Shown here: positions 1 to 11,584 of the stretch, piece by piece
How positions within the stretch are numbered: position 1 is the first letter of the stretch
How the letters are laid out: every line of letters starts with the position of its first letter
DNA from: Ornithinibacillus caprae
GTDB taxonomy: Bacteria; Bacillota; Bacilli; Bacillales; Amphibacillaceae
Direction: 5' to 3'
Assembly: GCF_009728145.1 (NCBI RefSeq)
Contig: NZ_WOCA01000016.1
Coordinates: 34,603-98,602 of the forward strand
DNA length: 64,000 nt
Translations under genes and position numbers: made by a program
The notes under the pieces: generated by a model
Database searches by the model: none
What the model was told of the DNA's origin: nothing
What the model saw: the letters and a program-made list of their open reading frames with translations, nothing else

Positions 1-1
1 G

Positions 2-2902
<2,901 letters not shown>

Positions 2903-2939
2903 AATCCAGCTTTTATACACCTAAAGGAGGGTATTTAAA

Positions 2940-4337
2940 ATGGCTAAAAATATGCCGGAAATTGATGAGTATAAATACGGCTTTTCCGATAAAGACGTCT
3001 CTATTTTCCGTACCGAACGAGGCCTAACTCGTAAAGTCGTTGAAGAAATTTCAAGAATGAAGGAAGAACCACAGTGGATGCTTGATTATCGTTTAAAAGC
3101 GTTAGAGCACTTCTATGAGCGTCCAATGCCACAATGGGGTGGAGATCTTTCAGGGTTAGATTTTGATGAAATCGTTTATTATGTTAAACCATCTGAAAGA
3201 CAAGGTAGATCATGGGATGAAGTACCTGATGAAATTAAACAAACTTTTGATAAATTAGGTATTCCTGAAGCGGAACAAAAATATCTTGCTGGTGTATCTG
3301 CTCAGTATGAATCTGAAGTAGTATACCACAGTTTAAAAGAGGATCTAGAAGAGCTAGGTATTGTATTTAAAGATACGGATACTGCGCTTAAAGAGAATGA
3401 AGATCTTTTCAAAGAATATTTCGGAAAAGTTATTCCCTATACTGATAATAAATTCGCTGCATTAAATTCAGCGGTATGGTCAGGTGGATCCTTTATCTAT
3501 GTACCAAAAGGTGTGCAAACTTCAACACCACTTCAAGCATACTTCCGTATTAACTCTGAAAATATGGGGCAGTTTGAACGTACACTTATTATTGTAGATG
3601 AAGGTGCATCTGTACATTATGTTGAAGGATGTACAGCACCAGTTTATACAACGAATTCATTGCATAGTGCGGTTGTAGAAATCTTTGTTAAAAAAGATGC
3701 GTATTGCCGTTACACAACCATTCAAAACTGGGCGAATAACGTGTATAACCTAGTTACAAAACGTGCCACATGTGATGCTAATGCTACAATGGAATGGATC
3801 GATGGAAACATCGGTTCTAAATTAACGATGAAATATCCTGCCGTTATCCTTAAGGGTGAAGGTGCACGTGGTAATACATTATCTATTGCCCTTGCAGGTA
3901 AAGGCCAATTACAGGATGCTGGTGCTAAAATGCATCACTTAGCACCAAATACTTCATCCACCATTGTTTCGAAATCCATTTCTAAACAAGGTGGTAAAGT
4001 ATCATATCGTGGTATTGTTCACTTTGGACGTAAAGCAGACGGTGCTCGTTCAAATATCGAATGTGATACGTTAATTATGGATAACGAATCTACTTCTGAT
4101 ACAATTCCATATAATGAAGTGTATAACAACAACATTTCATTAGAGCACGAAGCCAAGGTTTCTAAAGTTTCTGAAGAGCAGTTATTCTACCTAATGAGTA
4201 GAGGACTTACTGAAGAAGAAGCTACTGAAATGATCGTAATGGGCTTCATCGAGCCATTCACAAAAGAACTTCCAATGGAGTACGCAGTTGAAATGAATCG
4301 CTTGATCAAATTCGAAATGGAAGGTAGTATCGGTTAA
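2940..4337 (+). CDS. sufB: Fe-S cluster assembly scaffold SufB
   Basis: SufB is the scaffold subunit of SufBC2D. The 465-residue protein carries [14 protein letters not shown] and [15 protein letters not shown], the second holding the conserved cysteine near residue 380 used in cluster assembly, and ends with the [14 protein letters not shown] segment shared with SufD. A strong AAAGGAGG precedes the ATG. It is the last gene of the operon and is followed by a clear intrinsic terminator. Confidence 0.98.
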   Translation: MAKNMPEIDEYKYGFSDKDVSIFRTERGLTRKVVEEISRMKEEPQWMLDYRLKALEHFYERPMPQWGGDLSGLDFDEIVYYVKPSERQGRSWDEVPDEIKQTFDKLGIPEAEQKYLAGVSAQYESEVVYHSLKEDLEELGIVFKDTDTALKENEDLFKEYFGKVIPYTDNKFAALNSAVWSGGSFIYVPKGVQTSTPLQAYFRINSENMGQFERTLIIVDEGASVHYVEGCTAPVYTTNSLHSAVVEIFVKKDAYCRYTTIQNWANNVYNLVTKRATCDANATMEWIDGNIGSKLTMKYPAVILKGEGARGNTLSIALAGKGQLQDAGAKMHHLAPNTSSTIVSKSISKQGGKVSYRGIVHFGRKADGARSNIECDTLIMDNESTSDTIPYNEVYNNNISLEHEAKVSKVSEEQLFYLMSRGLTEEEATEMIVMGFIEPFTKELPMEYAVEMNRLIKFEMEGSIG

Positions 4338-4350
4338 TCATAAGGTAGTG

Positions 4351-4392
4351 AAAAATCCCTCAAACCAGCATCGCTGGTTTGGGGATTTTTTG
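4351..4392 (+). terminator. Intrinsic terminator of the suf operon
   Basis: A long hairpin (AAAAATCCC and CAAACCAGC against GCTGGTTTGGGGATTTTT, ATC loop, one bulged base) ends in a T run just after the sufB stop. Confidence 0.93.
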
Positions 4393-4396
4393 TTGA

Positions 4397-4437
4397 GACA
4401 GATCCAATCAAACATCGGACAGATCCAATCAAACATC
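4397..4437. repeat. Short 21-bp direct repeat
   Basis: A block beginning GACAGATCCAATC and ending AAACATC occurs twice, 21 bases apart, with a third degenerate fragment (CAACAAAACATT) after it. It lies between the suf terminator and yunE. No function can be read from it. Confidence 0.7.
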
Positions 4438-4526
4438 CAACAAAACATTAATGTTCAATTTAAGGACAATCAGTGCTAGTATAATATATAGTCATTATAA
4501 AATTCATACATAAGAGGAGAAACAGT

Positions 4527-5345
4527 TTGGTATATATTATTTGTATTATTATAGGGATTTCGACAGCTTTTGTTGGAAGTTTAGTCGGTTTAGGTGGAGG
4601 GGTAATATTAATACCCAGTTTGTTATTATTAAATCAATCTTTTGATATGTTTTCATGGGCAACTCCACAAGCAATTGTAGGGATATCATTGTTTGCGATG
4701 ATTTTTACATCTCTTTCTTCTACACTTACATATTATAAGAGTGGTCGCGTGGATTATAAAACCGGTTTATGGTTTTTATTTGGTAGTATTCCAGGAGGAG
4801 TAATAGGTTCCTGGTTAAACCAGTTTGTAGATACAGATTCATTTTTACTGTATTTTGGTATGTTAATGATTTTAATTACAGGATTATTTTCATTAAAGCG
4901 TCGCCAACCATCTGAGAATGCGGTAAACAAATATAAGAAACAACGAACGTTTGAAGTTAATGGTTTTACATACAATTATTCTATTTCAGTATGGCAAGCA
5001 ATTGTATTATCACTTTTAGTTGGAACGTTATCAGGATTATTCGGAATAGGTGGGGGTTCCATTATGGTCCCAGCTATGATCCTACTTTTCGGTATCCCTA
5101 CACATATTGCAACGGCGACTTCCATGTTTATTATTTTCTTTACTAGTTTAATTGGAGCTAGTACACATGTTATGCTTGGACATATTGCTTGGGAATACCT
5201 TTTATTCTTTATTCCTGGAGCATGGATTGGAGGAAGACTTGGGGCAAAAACGAACCAAATCCTTCGAGCAGAAACACTTGAAAAGATATTACGAATTCTA
5301 CTAATCATTATTGGAATACGTATGATTGTAGATAGTTTATTATAG
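4527..5345 (+). CDS. yunE: TSUP (TauE/SafE) family membrane permease
   Basis: Putative sulfite/sulfonate-type anion permease of the TauE/SafE (TSUP) family, 272 residues with about eight hydrophobic segments. The family's two Gly-rich halves are visible: VGSLVGLGGGVILIPSLL near the N-terminus and GLFGIGGGSIMVPAMILL near residue 175. The start is TTG, supported by AGAGGAGA seven bases upstream and by the hydrophobic MVYIICIIIG N-terminus. It leads into yunD and yunC, as in B. subtilis. The substrate is unknown; nearness to suf genes suggests sulfur but does not show it. Confidence 0.88.
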   Translation: MVYIICIIIGISTAFVGSLVGLGGGVILIPSLLLLNQSFDMFSWATPQAIVGISLFAMIFTSLSSTLTYYKSGRVDYKTGLWFLFGSIPGGVIGSWLNQFVDTDSFLLYFGMLMILITGLFSLKRRQPSENAVNKYKKQRTFEVNGFTYNYSISVWQAIVLSLLVGTLSGLFGIGGGSIMVPAMILLFGIPTHIATATSMFIIFFTSLIGASTHVMLGHIAWEYLLFFIPGAWIGGRLGAKTNQILRAETLEKILRILLIIIGIRMIVDSLL

Positions 5346-5360
5346 TAAGGAGTGGTCATC

Positions 5361-6758
5361 ATGCAGGAAAAACTGTACTTTTATTATACAAATGATTTGC
5401 ATAGTGATTTTGAACAATGGCCACGAGTTGCAGCTTTTATGAAAGAAGCTAAGGCTAACAAAGAAGTTACAGGCGATAGCTGTTGGATTGTAGATATTGG
5501 TGATCATGTTGATCGTGTACATCCAATAGCAGAAGCATTTATGGGAAAAGCGAATGTTCAGTTGATGAATGAGTTGGACTATGATATTGCTACGATAGGA
5601 AACAACGAAGGGATTACGTTAGCTCATCATGATTTATTCCATCTATATGATGAGGCAAACTTTCAAGTTGTTTGTGCTAATTTGCATAGTTTGGATGGAG
5701 TTTTTCCTAAATGGCTCAATAATTCGGTAATTATCGAGTCAAAACAAGGAACTAAGGTTGGTGTTATTGGTTTAACAGCACCGTTTAATGACTTTTATGA
5801 ACTACTTGATTGGCATGTATCAGATCCATATGAAGCATTGGCTAAACATCTTGCGGATCTTAAAGAAAAGACAGATATAATCGTAATCTTGTCACATTTA
5901 GGAATTAGTGAGGATCAAGAAATTGCTAGAAGATTTCCTGCTATTGATGTCATTATTGGTGGTCATACACATCATCTGTTACGAACAGGAGAGAAAGTAA
6001 ACAATTCGTTGATAACAGCTGCAGGTAAACATTGTGCCTTTGTTGGGGAAGTTATTTTAACATGGGATCTTGAACATAAAGTATTAGTTGATAAAGAAGC
6101 ATATGCAACGGATATTACGCATATTTCAAAGGATGTATCAACCGTCCAAAGACAATCTGAATTGGAATTGGCAGTTGAAAATATATTGGGTGAGACGGTT
6201 ATTCAAACGAATTCGGTTATTGAAGTTAAATGGTTTCAACATACTCCTATTATGCAACGACTTACAGATAAAGTTAGAACTTGGACAAAAGCAGATTGTG
6301 CGATGTTAAATTCTGGTCTATTACTAGATGATTTTCCTATTGGAAATGTTACATACAAAGATATTCACCGTATCTGTCCACACCCAATTAATCCATGTGT
6401 TGTAGAGTTAAGTGGTAACGAGCTAATAGAAGTAACTAGGGCTTCCTTTACAAAAGAATTTACAGAATTAAAATTGAAAGGCTTTGGATTTCGCGGGGAA
6501 ATCATTGGGAGAATGGTTTTTTCAGGGCTAAAGGTGGAAACTGACTTTCATGACGATGGTCAGGAATTTGTAAAGGATGTTACAATTAATGGTCAAGCTA
6601 TCGAAAAGGATAAAATTTATACGGTTGCAACTGCTGATACGTTTACGTTTGGTCGATTATTACCTGAAATAGCTAAATCAAAAACGAAGAACTATTTTGT
6701 ACCAGAGTTTTTACGTGATTTATTAGCAGAAACATTAAGAGAATATTATGGGAGATAG
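5361..6758 (+). CDS. yunD: 5'-nucleotidase-like metallophosphoesterase YunD
   Basis: Bimetallic phosphoesterase with a C-terminal 5'-nucleotidase domain, 465 residues. Metal-site motifs are YYTNDLHSDFEQW (residues 5-17), VDIGDHVDR, IGNNEG, VILSHLG and IGGHTHH. The C-terminal domain includes LLLDDFPIGNVTYKDIHRICPHP. No signal peptide is seen, so it is probably cytoplasmic, unlike secreted UshA-type enzymes. I start at the ATG seven bases after AAGGAGTGG. It follows yunE by 15 bases and precedes yunC. The physiological substrate is not evident. Confidence 0.9.
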   Translation: MQEKLYFYYTNDLHSDFEQWPRVAAFMKEAKANKEVTGDSCWIVDIGDHVDRVHPIAEAFMGKANVQLMNELDYDIATIGNNEGITLAHHDLFHLYDEANFQVVCANLHSLDGVFPKWLNNSVIIESKQGTKVGVIGLTAPFNDFYELLDWHVSDPYEALAKHLADLKEKTDIIVILSHLGISEDQEIARRFPAIDVIIGGHTHHLLRTGEKVNNSLITAAGKHCAFVGEVILTWDLEHKVLVDKEAYATDITHISKDVSTVQRQSELELAVENILGETVIQTNSVIEVKWFQHTPIMQRLTDKVRTWTKADCAMLNSGLLLDDFPIGNVTYKDIHRICPHPINPCVVELSGNELIEVTRASFTKEFTELKLKGFGFRGEIIGRMVFSGLKVETDFHDDGQEFVKDVTINGQAIEKDKIYTVATADTFTFGRLLPEIAKSKTKNYFVPEFLRDLLAETLREYYGR

Positions 6759-6778
6759 CTGTACACTTCAAAAGTGAC

Positions 6779-6829
6779 ATTCCTCCTTCAAGATGCATAC
6801 ACATATTATGTACATCACGAAGGAGGAAT
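6779..6829 (+). promoter_or_regulatory. Hairpin that buries the yunC ribosome site
   Basis: An 11-base perfect inverted repeat, ATTCCTCCTTC at 6779-6789 and GAAGGAGGAAT at 6819-6829, brackets a 29-base loop. The 3' arm is the yunC Shine-Dalgarno sequence, and the ATG is at 6836. No T run follows, so it does not look like a terminator. If the stem forms, yunC translation should be low unless something opens it. Confidence 0.75.
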
Positions 6830-6835
6830 TGATTA

Positions 6836-7144
6836 ATGATTACGGTTAATCCCCTTGAAATAGAAGGTAAGTACTTTACGGCAACTCAAGTCGAACTTCC
6901 AAAGACAAATTTATTAATTATTTCAAATGAAATTGGATATATAATGTGTGCGGCACTTGATGTGGATTTTTTTAATGAAAATGAAAAACTAAGAGCACGT
7001 GAAGTGATAGCTGGTCGTGCAGAAGGTGTTCGAACAATTGAAGAATTATTAAATGCTCCACTTGCAAAAGTCACAGATGCTTCAAAGAAGTATGGCTGGG
7101 AAGTGGGGATGACAGGAAAAGATGCACTACTTAAATTAACTTAA
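6836..7144 (+). CDS. yunC: DUF1805 protein YunC
   Basis: Small (102-residue) protein of the DUF1805/YunC family, which has no established function. Visible family features are LLIISNEIGYIMCAALDVDFFN and the Arg/Gly-rich AREVIAGRAEGVRTIEELL. No membrane segment or signal peptide. It has its own very strong AAGGAGGAATT site, which is the 3' arm of a long hairpin, and is followed by a terminator. Gene order matches the B. subtilis yun cluster. Confidence 0.93.
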   Translation: MITVNPLEIEGKYFTATQVELPKTNLLIISNEIGYIMCAALDVDFFNENEKLRAREVIAGRAEGVRTIEELLNAPLAKVTDASKKYGWEVGMTGKDALLKLT

Positions 7145-7172
7145 AAATCCTTCCGTTTAGGAAGGATTTTAT
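7144..7172 (+). terminator. Intrinsic terminator after yunC
   Basis: AAAATCCTTCC and GGAAGGATTTT form an 11-bp stem with a GTTTA loop directly after the stop codon. The T run is short. Confidence 0.85.
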
Positions 7173-7294
7173 CATGATAAGGATTAAATACCCGTATGAT
7201 ATAACTTTCTCATGGATTTTTTATATAAATTTTGGTACTATTTAATATATATGTCGAATGATGACGTTTTTTTGAGTATAGTTAGGAGTACATA

Positions 7295-8380
7295 ATGAGA
7301 CTAGTAAGCACAAAACACATAAAACCTGGAGCTACTCTGGGACAAACCATTTATAATGATAATGGTATGATCTTACTGCAAAAAGAAATGTGTTTATCCG
7401 AAAACATTCTACAGCGATTAATAGATCAAGGAATAACGTATGTATACATAGAAGATGATGAAACTAAAGATATTAATGTAGAGCCTGCTATTTCTGAAAA
7501 ACTAAGAAAAGAAGCGACGGAATCTGTACGTGAAATATTTTCTGAAATTAAAAGTGATGACCTTCTATCTAATTCATTTATATTAGATAAAGAAGAAAAA
7601 GGATTAATGGCAATAGTCAATCGGTTAATGGAAGAAATTAACCATCACGAGGAATCAATTTCACTATTAGCAGATATTTTTCTTACAGATGACTATATAT
7701 TTCAACATTCACTAAATGTAACAATCTATTCCTTGGCAATCGGATCAGCCTTAAATTTAAGTAAAAAAGAACTGTCAGAGCTTGGGACGGGTGCTATTCT
7801 TCATGATATTGGAAAGGCATTTATTGATCCAGTTGTATTACAAAAACCGAATAAATTAACGGATGAAGAGTTTGCACTAATGAAGGAGCATACAACAATT
7901 GGGTTTGACTTACTTCGTAAGCAAAGCTCTGTATCCTCTGTAGTAGCTCACTGTGCCTATCAACATCATGAGCGCTTAGATGGTTCAGGCTATCCTAGAG
8001 GGTTGGTTGGGGATGAAATACATAAGTATGCAAAGATTATTGGAGTTGCAGATGTATTTGATGCTGTTACAAGTAACCGAATCTATCGTGATGCCATGCT
8101 TCCACATGAAGGCTTAGAAATACTGTATGCCGGAGCGGTCAGTCTTTTTGACAAGCAGATGGTTGAGGCGTTTAAAAAGAGTGTTGCAGTTTATCCAAAT
8201 GGATTAACTGTCTTACTAAGTGATGGAAGGATTGGAGTGGTCATTAAGCAAAATAAAAATCTTTGTGACCGTCCATATATCCGAGTGATTAAGGATAAGA
8301 ACAAACAAATGATTACACCCTACGAATTAGATTTAGCAAAAGAATTGAATATAACCATTACTGCATGTAATGTTGAGTAA
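7295..8380 (+). CDS. HD-GYP domain phosphodiesterase
   Basis: Probable cyclic-di-GMP phosphodiesterase, 361 residues. The HD-GYP domain spans about residues 130-310: LHDIGKAFIDP supplies the HD metal pair, EHTTIGFDLLR and HHERLDGSGYPRGL the GYP signature, and GVADVFDAVTSNRIYRDAM the following motif. The roughly 100-residue N-terminal part resembles the region preceding other Bacillaceae HD-GYP proteins. No membrane segment. The start ATG follows TTAGGAGTAC. It sits between yunC and yunB, which are neighbours in B. subtilis, so it appears inserted into that cluster. Confidence 0.92.
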   Translation: MRLVSTKHIKPGATLGQTIYNDNGMILLQKEMCLSENILQRLIDQGITYVYIEDDETKDINVEPAISEKLRKEATESVREIFSEIKSDDLLSNSFILDKEEKGLMAIVNRLMEEINHHEESISLLADIFLTDDYIFQHSLNVTIYSLAIGSALNLSKKELSELGTGAILHDIGKAFIDPVVLQKPNKLTDEEFALMKEHTTIGFDLLRKQSSVSSVVAHCAYQHHERLDGSGYPRGLVGDEIHKYAKIIGVADVFDAVTSNRIYRDAMLPHEGLEILYAGAVSLFDKQMVEAFKKSVAVYPNGLTVLLSDGRIGVVIKQNKNLCDRPYIRVIKDKNKQMITPYELDLAKELNITITACNVE

Positions 8381-8410
8381 ACCACAAATGTATAATAAAT
8401 TTTAAATTCT

Positions 8411-8452
8411 AACCCTCTTGAAACAAGCATAGATTGTTTTAAGGGGGTTTTT
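8411..8452 (+). promoter_or_regulatory. Terminator-like hairpin containing the yunB ribosome site
   Basis: AACCCTCTTGAAACAA (8411-8426) pairs with TTGTTTTAAGGGGGTT (8434-8449) across a 7-base loop, with a T run after it. It looks like the terminator of the HD-GYP gene, but its 3' arm contains AAGGGGG, the only ribosome site for yunB (ATG at 8457). Readthrough transcripts would carry a masked site. Confidence 0.75.
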
Positions 8453-8456
8453 CTAG

Positions 8457-9248
8457 ATGAGACATCGAATGAAGTTCAAAAGAAGAAGATCACCACCTCC
8501 AGTACGGACGATTTTAATGGTGACGGTTATTGTATTTACAATTGGAACGATTGCTAGCATTATTATTATTGATAAAGGGATTACGCCTACTTTAATGGAA
8601 GTTGCAGAACAAAAAACTAAGGAATTTGCTACTCGTGGGATTAATTCTGCTGTAAAATTTGCTGAAAACTATACTTTTGAAGATATAGCAATAACCCAAA
8701 GCAATAACAATGGTTATGTAACCATTGTTGATTGGGATTCTTCTGTGGTAAATAAAATTAATCGAGCGGCAACTGACCGGGTTGAAGAATTTTTTCATAG
8801 CATGAACCGCGGGGAACCACCTAAATATCAGGATCCATTGGGAGAACCTGATCCTTATGGTGATACGGTTGATGAACTTGTTGATCGCGATCCAACCGTA
8901 ATTGAAATTCCAATCGGGCAAGCCACTGGGAATTCAATTCTAGCAAACTTAGGTCCAAGAATTCCGGTTAACCTAGATTTAGTAGGTGCAGTTCAAACGG
9001 AACTAGTGGAAGAAAAAGAAGTGCTTGGAATTAATAATGTTTATGTTTCACTATATGTAGAAGTCGAAGCTGATGTCCAAATTGTCATTCCATTTATAAC
9101 GGAAGTTACGAATGTAAGTACGAGAATTCTAATCGACAAGCATTTAGTAATGGGTGATGTACCTGAGTTTTATGGAAGTGGTGGCAGTGGACCATCTATA
9201 GCTGTACCTAAAGACGATATTGGTGAAAATGACTTGCCAGATGAATAA
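8457..9248 (+). CDS. yunB: Sporulation protein YunB
   Basis: YunB-family sporulation protein, made in the mother cell and needed for efficient sporulation in B. subtilis. The 263-residue protein begins with a basic stretch (MRHRMKFKRRRSPPP), then a single membrane anchor at about residues 19-40 (ILMVTVIVFTIGTIASIIII). The family core follows: ATGNSILANLGPRIPVNLDL and VSLYVEVEADVQIVIPF. The C-terminal tail (GSGGSGPSIAVPKDD) is low complexity. The ATG is nine bases after AAGGGGG, which lies in a hairpin arm. Confidence 0.93.
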   Translation: MRHRMKFKRRRSPPPVRTILMVTVIVFTIGTIASIIIIDKGITPTLMEVAEQKTKEFATRGINSAVKFAENYTFEDIAITQSNNNGYVTIVDWDSSVVNKINRAATDRVEEFFHSMNRGEPPKYQDPLGEPDPYGDTVDELVDRDPTVIEIPIGQATGNSILANLGPRIPVNLDLVGAVQTELVEEKEVLGINNVYVSLYVEVEADVQIVIPFITEVTNVSTRILIDKHLVMGDVPEFYGSGGSGPSIAVPKDDIGENDLPDE

Positions 9249-9289
9249 ATATTTAGTATTATATATTTTGTAATTTAATAATAGACCTT

Positions 9290-9480
9290 ATCAGATCGGT
9301 GAGGTAGAGGCGCAGACAATAAGAGTAGTCAATAGGAGTATGACAGCAATGATTATTGATGAAAGGATTGTTTGCCGAAGCTTAATAAGGGTCGAACTTA
9401 TTAATGCTGGGTTGTCTTTGAATAAAAGGCAAACTGTCATGCTTGTAGTATGTGCATGGGGGACTACTGATCGAAATGGA
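9290..9480 (+). ncRNA. Lysine riboswitch (L-box)
   Basis: The conserved L-box core is readable in order: GAGGTAGAGGCGC, AAGAGTAGT, a variable helix, GTTTGCCGAAGC, AATGCTGGGTTGTC, GGCAAACTGTC and GGGGGACTACTGATC. The P1 strands (GATCGGTGAGGTAG and GGACTACTGATC) can pair. A terminator hairpin follows, so it should act by transcription termination when lysine is high. It precedes an NhaC-type transporter; L-box control of NhaC-family lysine transporters (the LysW type) is known in Firmicutes. Confidence 0.92.
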
Positions 9481-9498
9481 GGATAACGTAAATTGTGA

Positions 9499-9535
9499 AA
9501 CAATGATAGGTTATTTTCTATCATTGTTTTTTTTG
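9499..9535 (+). terminator. Expression-platform terminator of the lysine riboswitch
   Basis: AACAATGATAG and CTATCATTGTT form an 11-bp stem ending in eight or more T. It sits about 20 bases after the L-box and 160 bases before the transporter start. Confidence 0.9.
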
Positions 9536-9697
9536 TGGTTTTTTTGGATAAATAAAGTGTATATTTTATAACCCTGTAAAGTGTTACTAGGGATATGCTT
9601 TAAAGACATTACGGATAATCCAAGTATTCTAACAAAAACTAACGTATCTCCACATGTACAATCTTCAAGAACAAATCATTACAACGGAGGTTACAAA

Positions 9698-11241
9698 ATG
9701 GAAGGAACAATTTTATCAATCATACCAGCACTAATTATGCTTATACTTGTCTTACTAACAAGAAAAGTATTGCTTTCATTAGGAGCAGGTATTATTATCG
9801 GAGCACTTTTTATTCATAATTTTTCTATTTTAGGTGCTGTTAATGAAATCTGGAGTATTTTCATTGGAATATTTATTTCAGATGGAGAATGGAACGTGGG
9901 GGATCTTCTTTTAATTGGCTTTTTATTACTACTCGGTATGATGACTGCATTCTTACAAGCATCAGGTGGTAGTAGAGCATTTGGTGAATGGATGATAAAG
10001 CGAATTAAAACTCGAAAAGGTGCTCAACTAATGACACCAGTTCTAGGTCTTTTAATTTTCATTGATGATTATTTTAATGCTCTTGCTGTAGGTCAAATCG
10101 CTAGACCACTTACAGATCGTCATAAAATTTCACGTGCGAAACTAGCCTACTTTATTGATTCAACTTCCGCACCAATTACCGTTATTTCACCAATTTCAAG
10201 TTGGGGTGCTTATTTAATTGGGATAATTGGTGGATTATTAACAACAAATCAAATAACGGATTTTCAGCCTTTAGAAGCATTTATAAAAATGATTCCATTT
10301 AATTTATATGCACTAGTGCATTATTACTCGTATTTTTAGTTGCATATTTAAAAATGGATATTGGGCCAATGCGTAAACATGAACAACGAGCAATGGAGCA
10401 CGGAGAAGTTTTAGACCCTAATAATGGAAAAGTACCAGGAGATCTTTCAAATGTGTTTCAGTCAAGCAAAAATGGACGTGTGTATCATTTATTAGTGCCG
10501 ATTGCTGTCTTACTAGTTGCAACCATTTCAGCAATGCTTTGGACAGGAATACAGGCTAGTGGTATAGAAGTAACTATTTTAACTATATTTGAAAATACAG
10601 ATGTTAATTTATCCTTATTTATTGGTGGATTAGCTGCTGTTTTAACAGCATTCATCTTCCACCTTCTACAAGGGAAACCAAAAGCAAATACAATGAAGGT
10701 ATTTATAGAGGGAATCAAAACAATGCTTCCTGCCATTTACATCCTACTACTAGCTTGGATGATTGGTTCTGTTATCGGGACATTAGAAACAGGTGAATAT
10801 CTAGCACAGATTGTAGATAATGCAAATATAAGTTCAGCATTATTGCCATTCTTGTTCTTCCTGATTGCTGGTTTAATGGCACTAGCGACAGGAACATCAT
10901 GGGGAACATTTGGAATTATGCTACCTATTGCAGCAGAAGTAACAGCTATTACAGATGTTTCATTAATCCTACCGTCTCTAGCAGCAGTACTAGCAGGTTC
11001 TGTTTTTGGTGATCATTGTACGCCGATTTCAGATACCACAATTCTTTCATCAACAGGTGCTGGTTCCAATCATATTGATCATGTGATTACCCAATTACCA
11101 TATGCTATTATTGCGGCAGTTGCTGCTGGGATAGGATTTATTGTCGTCGGATTTACTGGTATAGCATTAATTGGATTACTGATTACATTTGTCATTATTA
11201 TAGCTAGTGCATTATTTACTCATTTTTCTTTCAATCGCTAA
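9698..11241 (+). pseudogene. NhaC-family (lysine?) transporter, split by a -1 frameshift
   Basis: Two reading frames together encode one full-length NhaC-type secondary transporter of about 514 residues. The first half (from the ATG after ACGGAGG, MEGTILSIIPALIM) runs off frame near 10318 and stops at 10339. The second half continues in the -1 frame with no lost sequence: ...FNLYAL then ALLLVFLVAYLKMDIGPM; its first ATG is at 10354. Family motifs are in both halves, such as IFIDDYFNALAVGQ and TSWGTFGIMLPIA / GDHCTPISDTTILSS. No canonical slippery heptamer is seen at the junction, so a one-base loss (or sequencing error) is the simplest reading. The upstream L-box implies lysine import as the original role. 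Confidence 0.85.
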
Positions 11242-11252
11242 AAATAGGAATG

Positions 11253-11286
11253 CCTTGCACCTTTGAGAAGATGTGAGGCTTTTTTA
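11253..11286 (+). terminator. Probable terminator after the NhaC-type gene
   Basis: GCCTTGCAC and GTGAGGC can form an imperfect stem followed by seven T just after the stop codon. Confidence 0.6.
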
Positions 11287-11337
11287 TTGTCTAGGAAATT
11301 ATAAAATAGACAAGATGTGGATAACTACAGCGATAGT

Positions 11338-11412
11338 CATGTCCAGCTCCAGCGCATACCCCCTCGAGATCTTAAGCTTGTCGGGTGTGAGCAAGTCACA
11401 AGCGCTATTGTT
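11338..11412. repeat. Interspersed GC-richer repeat (Bacillaceae intergenic type)
   Basis: The segment starting GTCCAGCTCCAGCGCATA, with CCCTCGAGATCTTAAGC and CTTGTCGGGTGTGAGCAAG inside and ending near CACAAGCGCTATTGTTC, is clearly richer in GC than its surroundings. From memory it matches a short repeat seen between genes in many Bacillus-related genomes. No coding capacity is evident. Only one copy is in the window, so the assignment rests on recall. Confidence 0.6.
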
Positions 11413-11464
11413 CTTCACTTTATTTTTGAATTGTACTAATTATATAGAAAATTTAAAAAATGTT

Positions 11465-11493
11465 TTGACATAGTCAAAAAGTACCGTTATAAT
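11465..11493 (+). promoter_or_regulatory. Consensus sigma-A promoter of the SNF transporter
   Basis: TTGACA at 11465-11470 and TATAAT at 11488-11493 are separated by 17 bases, a perfect housekeeping promoter. It lies 92 bases before the transporter start. Confidence 0.88.
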
Positions 11494-11584
11494 ACAAGAC
11501 AAGATTAATATATCTGAAAAAAGATAACATTTTAAAATTACTTATTACTGAAGTGATAAGTGGAAGAAAAGGGGAGGTATATTC

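Noticed and set aside
9291..9524. 77-codon open frame on the minus strand
   Set aside because: It lies antisense to the lysine riboswitch and its terminator; the open frame has no ribosome site and the RNA explains the sequence.
10300..10345. Programmed -1 frameshifting in the NhaC-type gene
   Set aside because: No X XXY YYZ heptamer is present in the zero frame near the junction (codons read TTT AAT TTA TAT GCA CTA GTG) and no strong downstream structure is obvious.
11273..11473. 66-codon frame after the NhaC-type gene
   Set aside because: It crosses a terminator hairpin, an interspersed repeat and the -35 box of a perfect promoter, and has no ribosome site.
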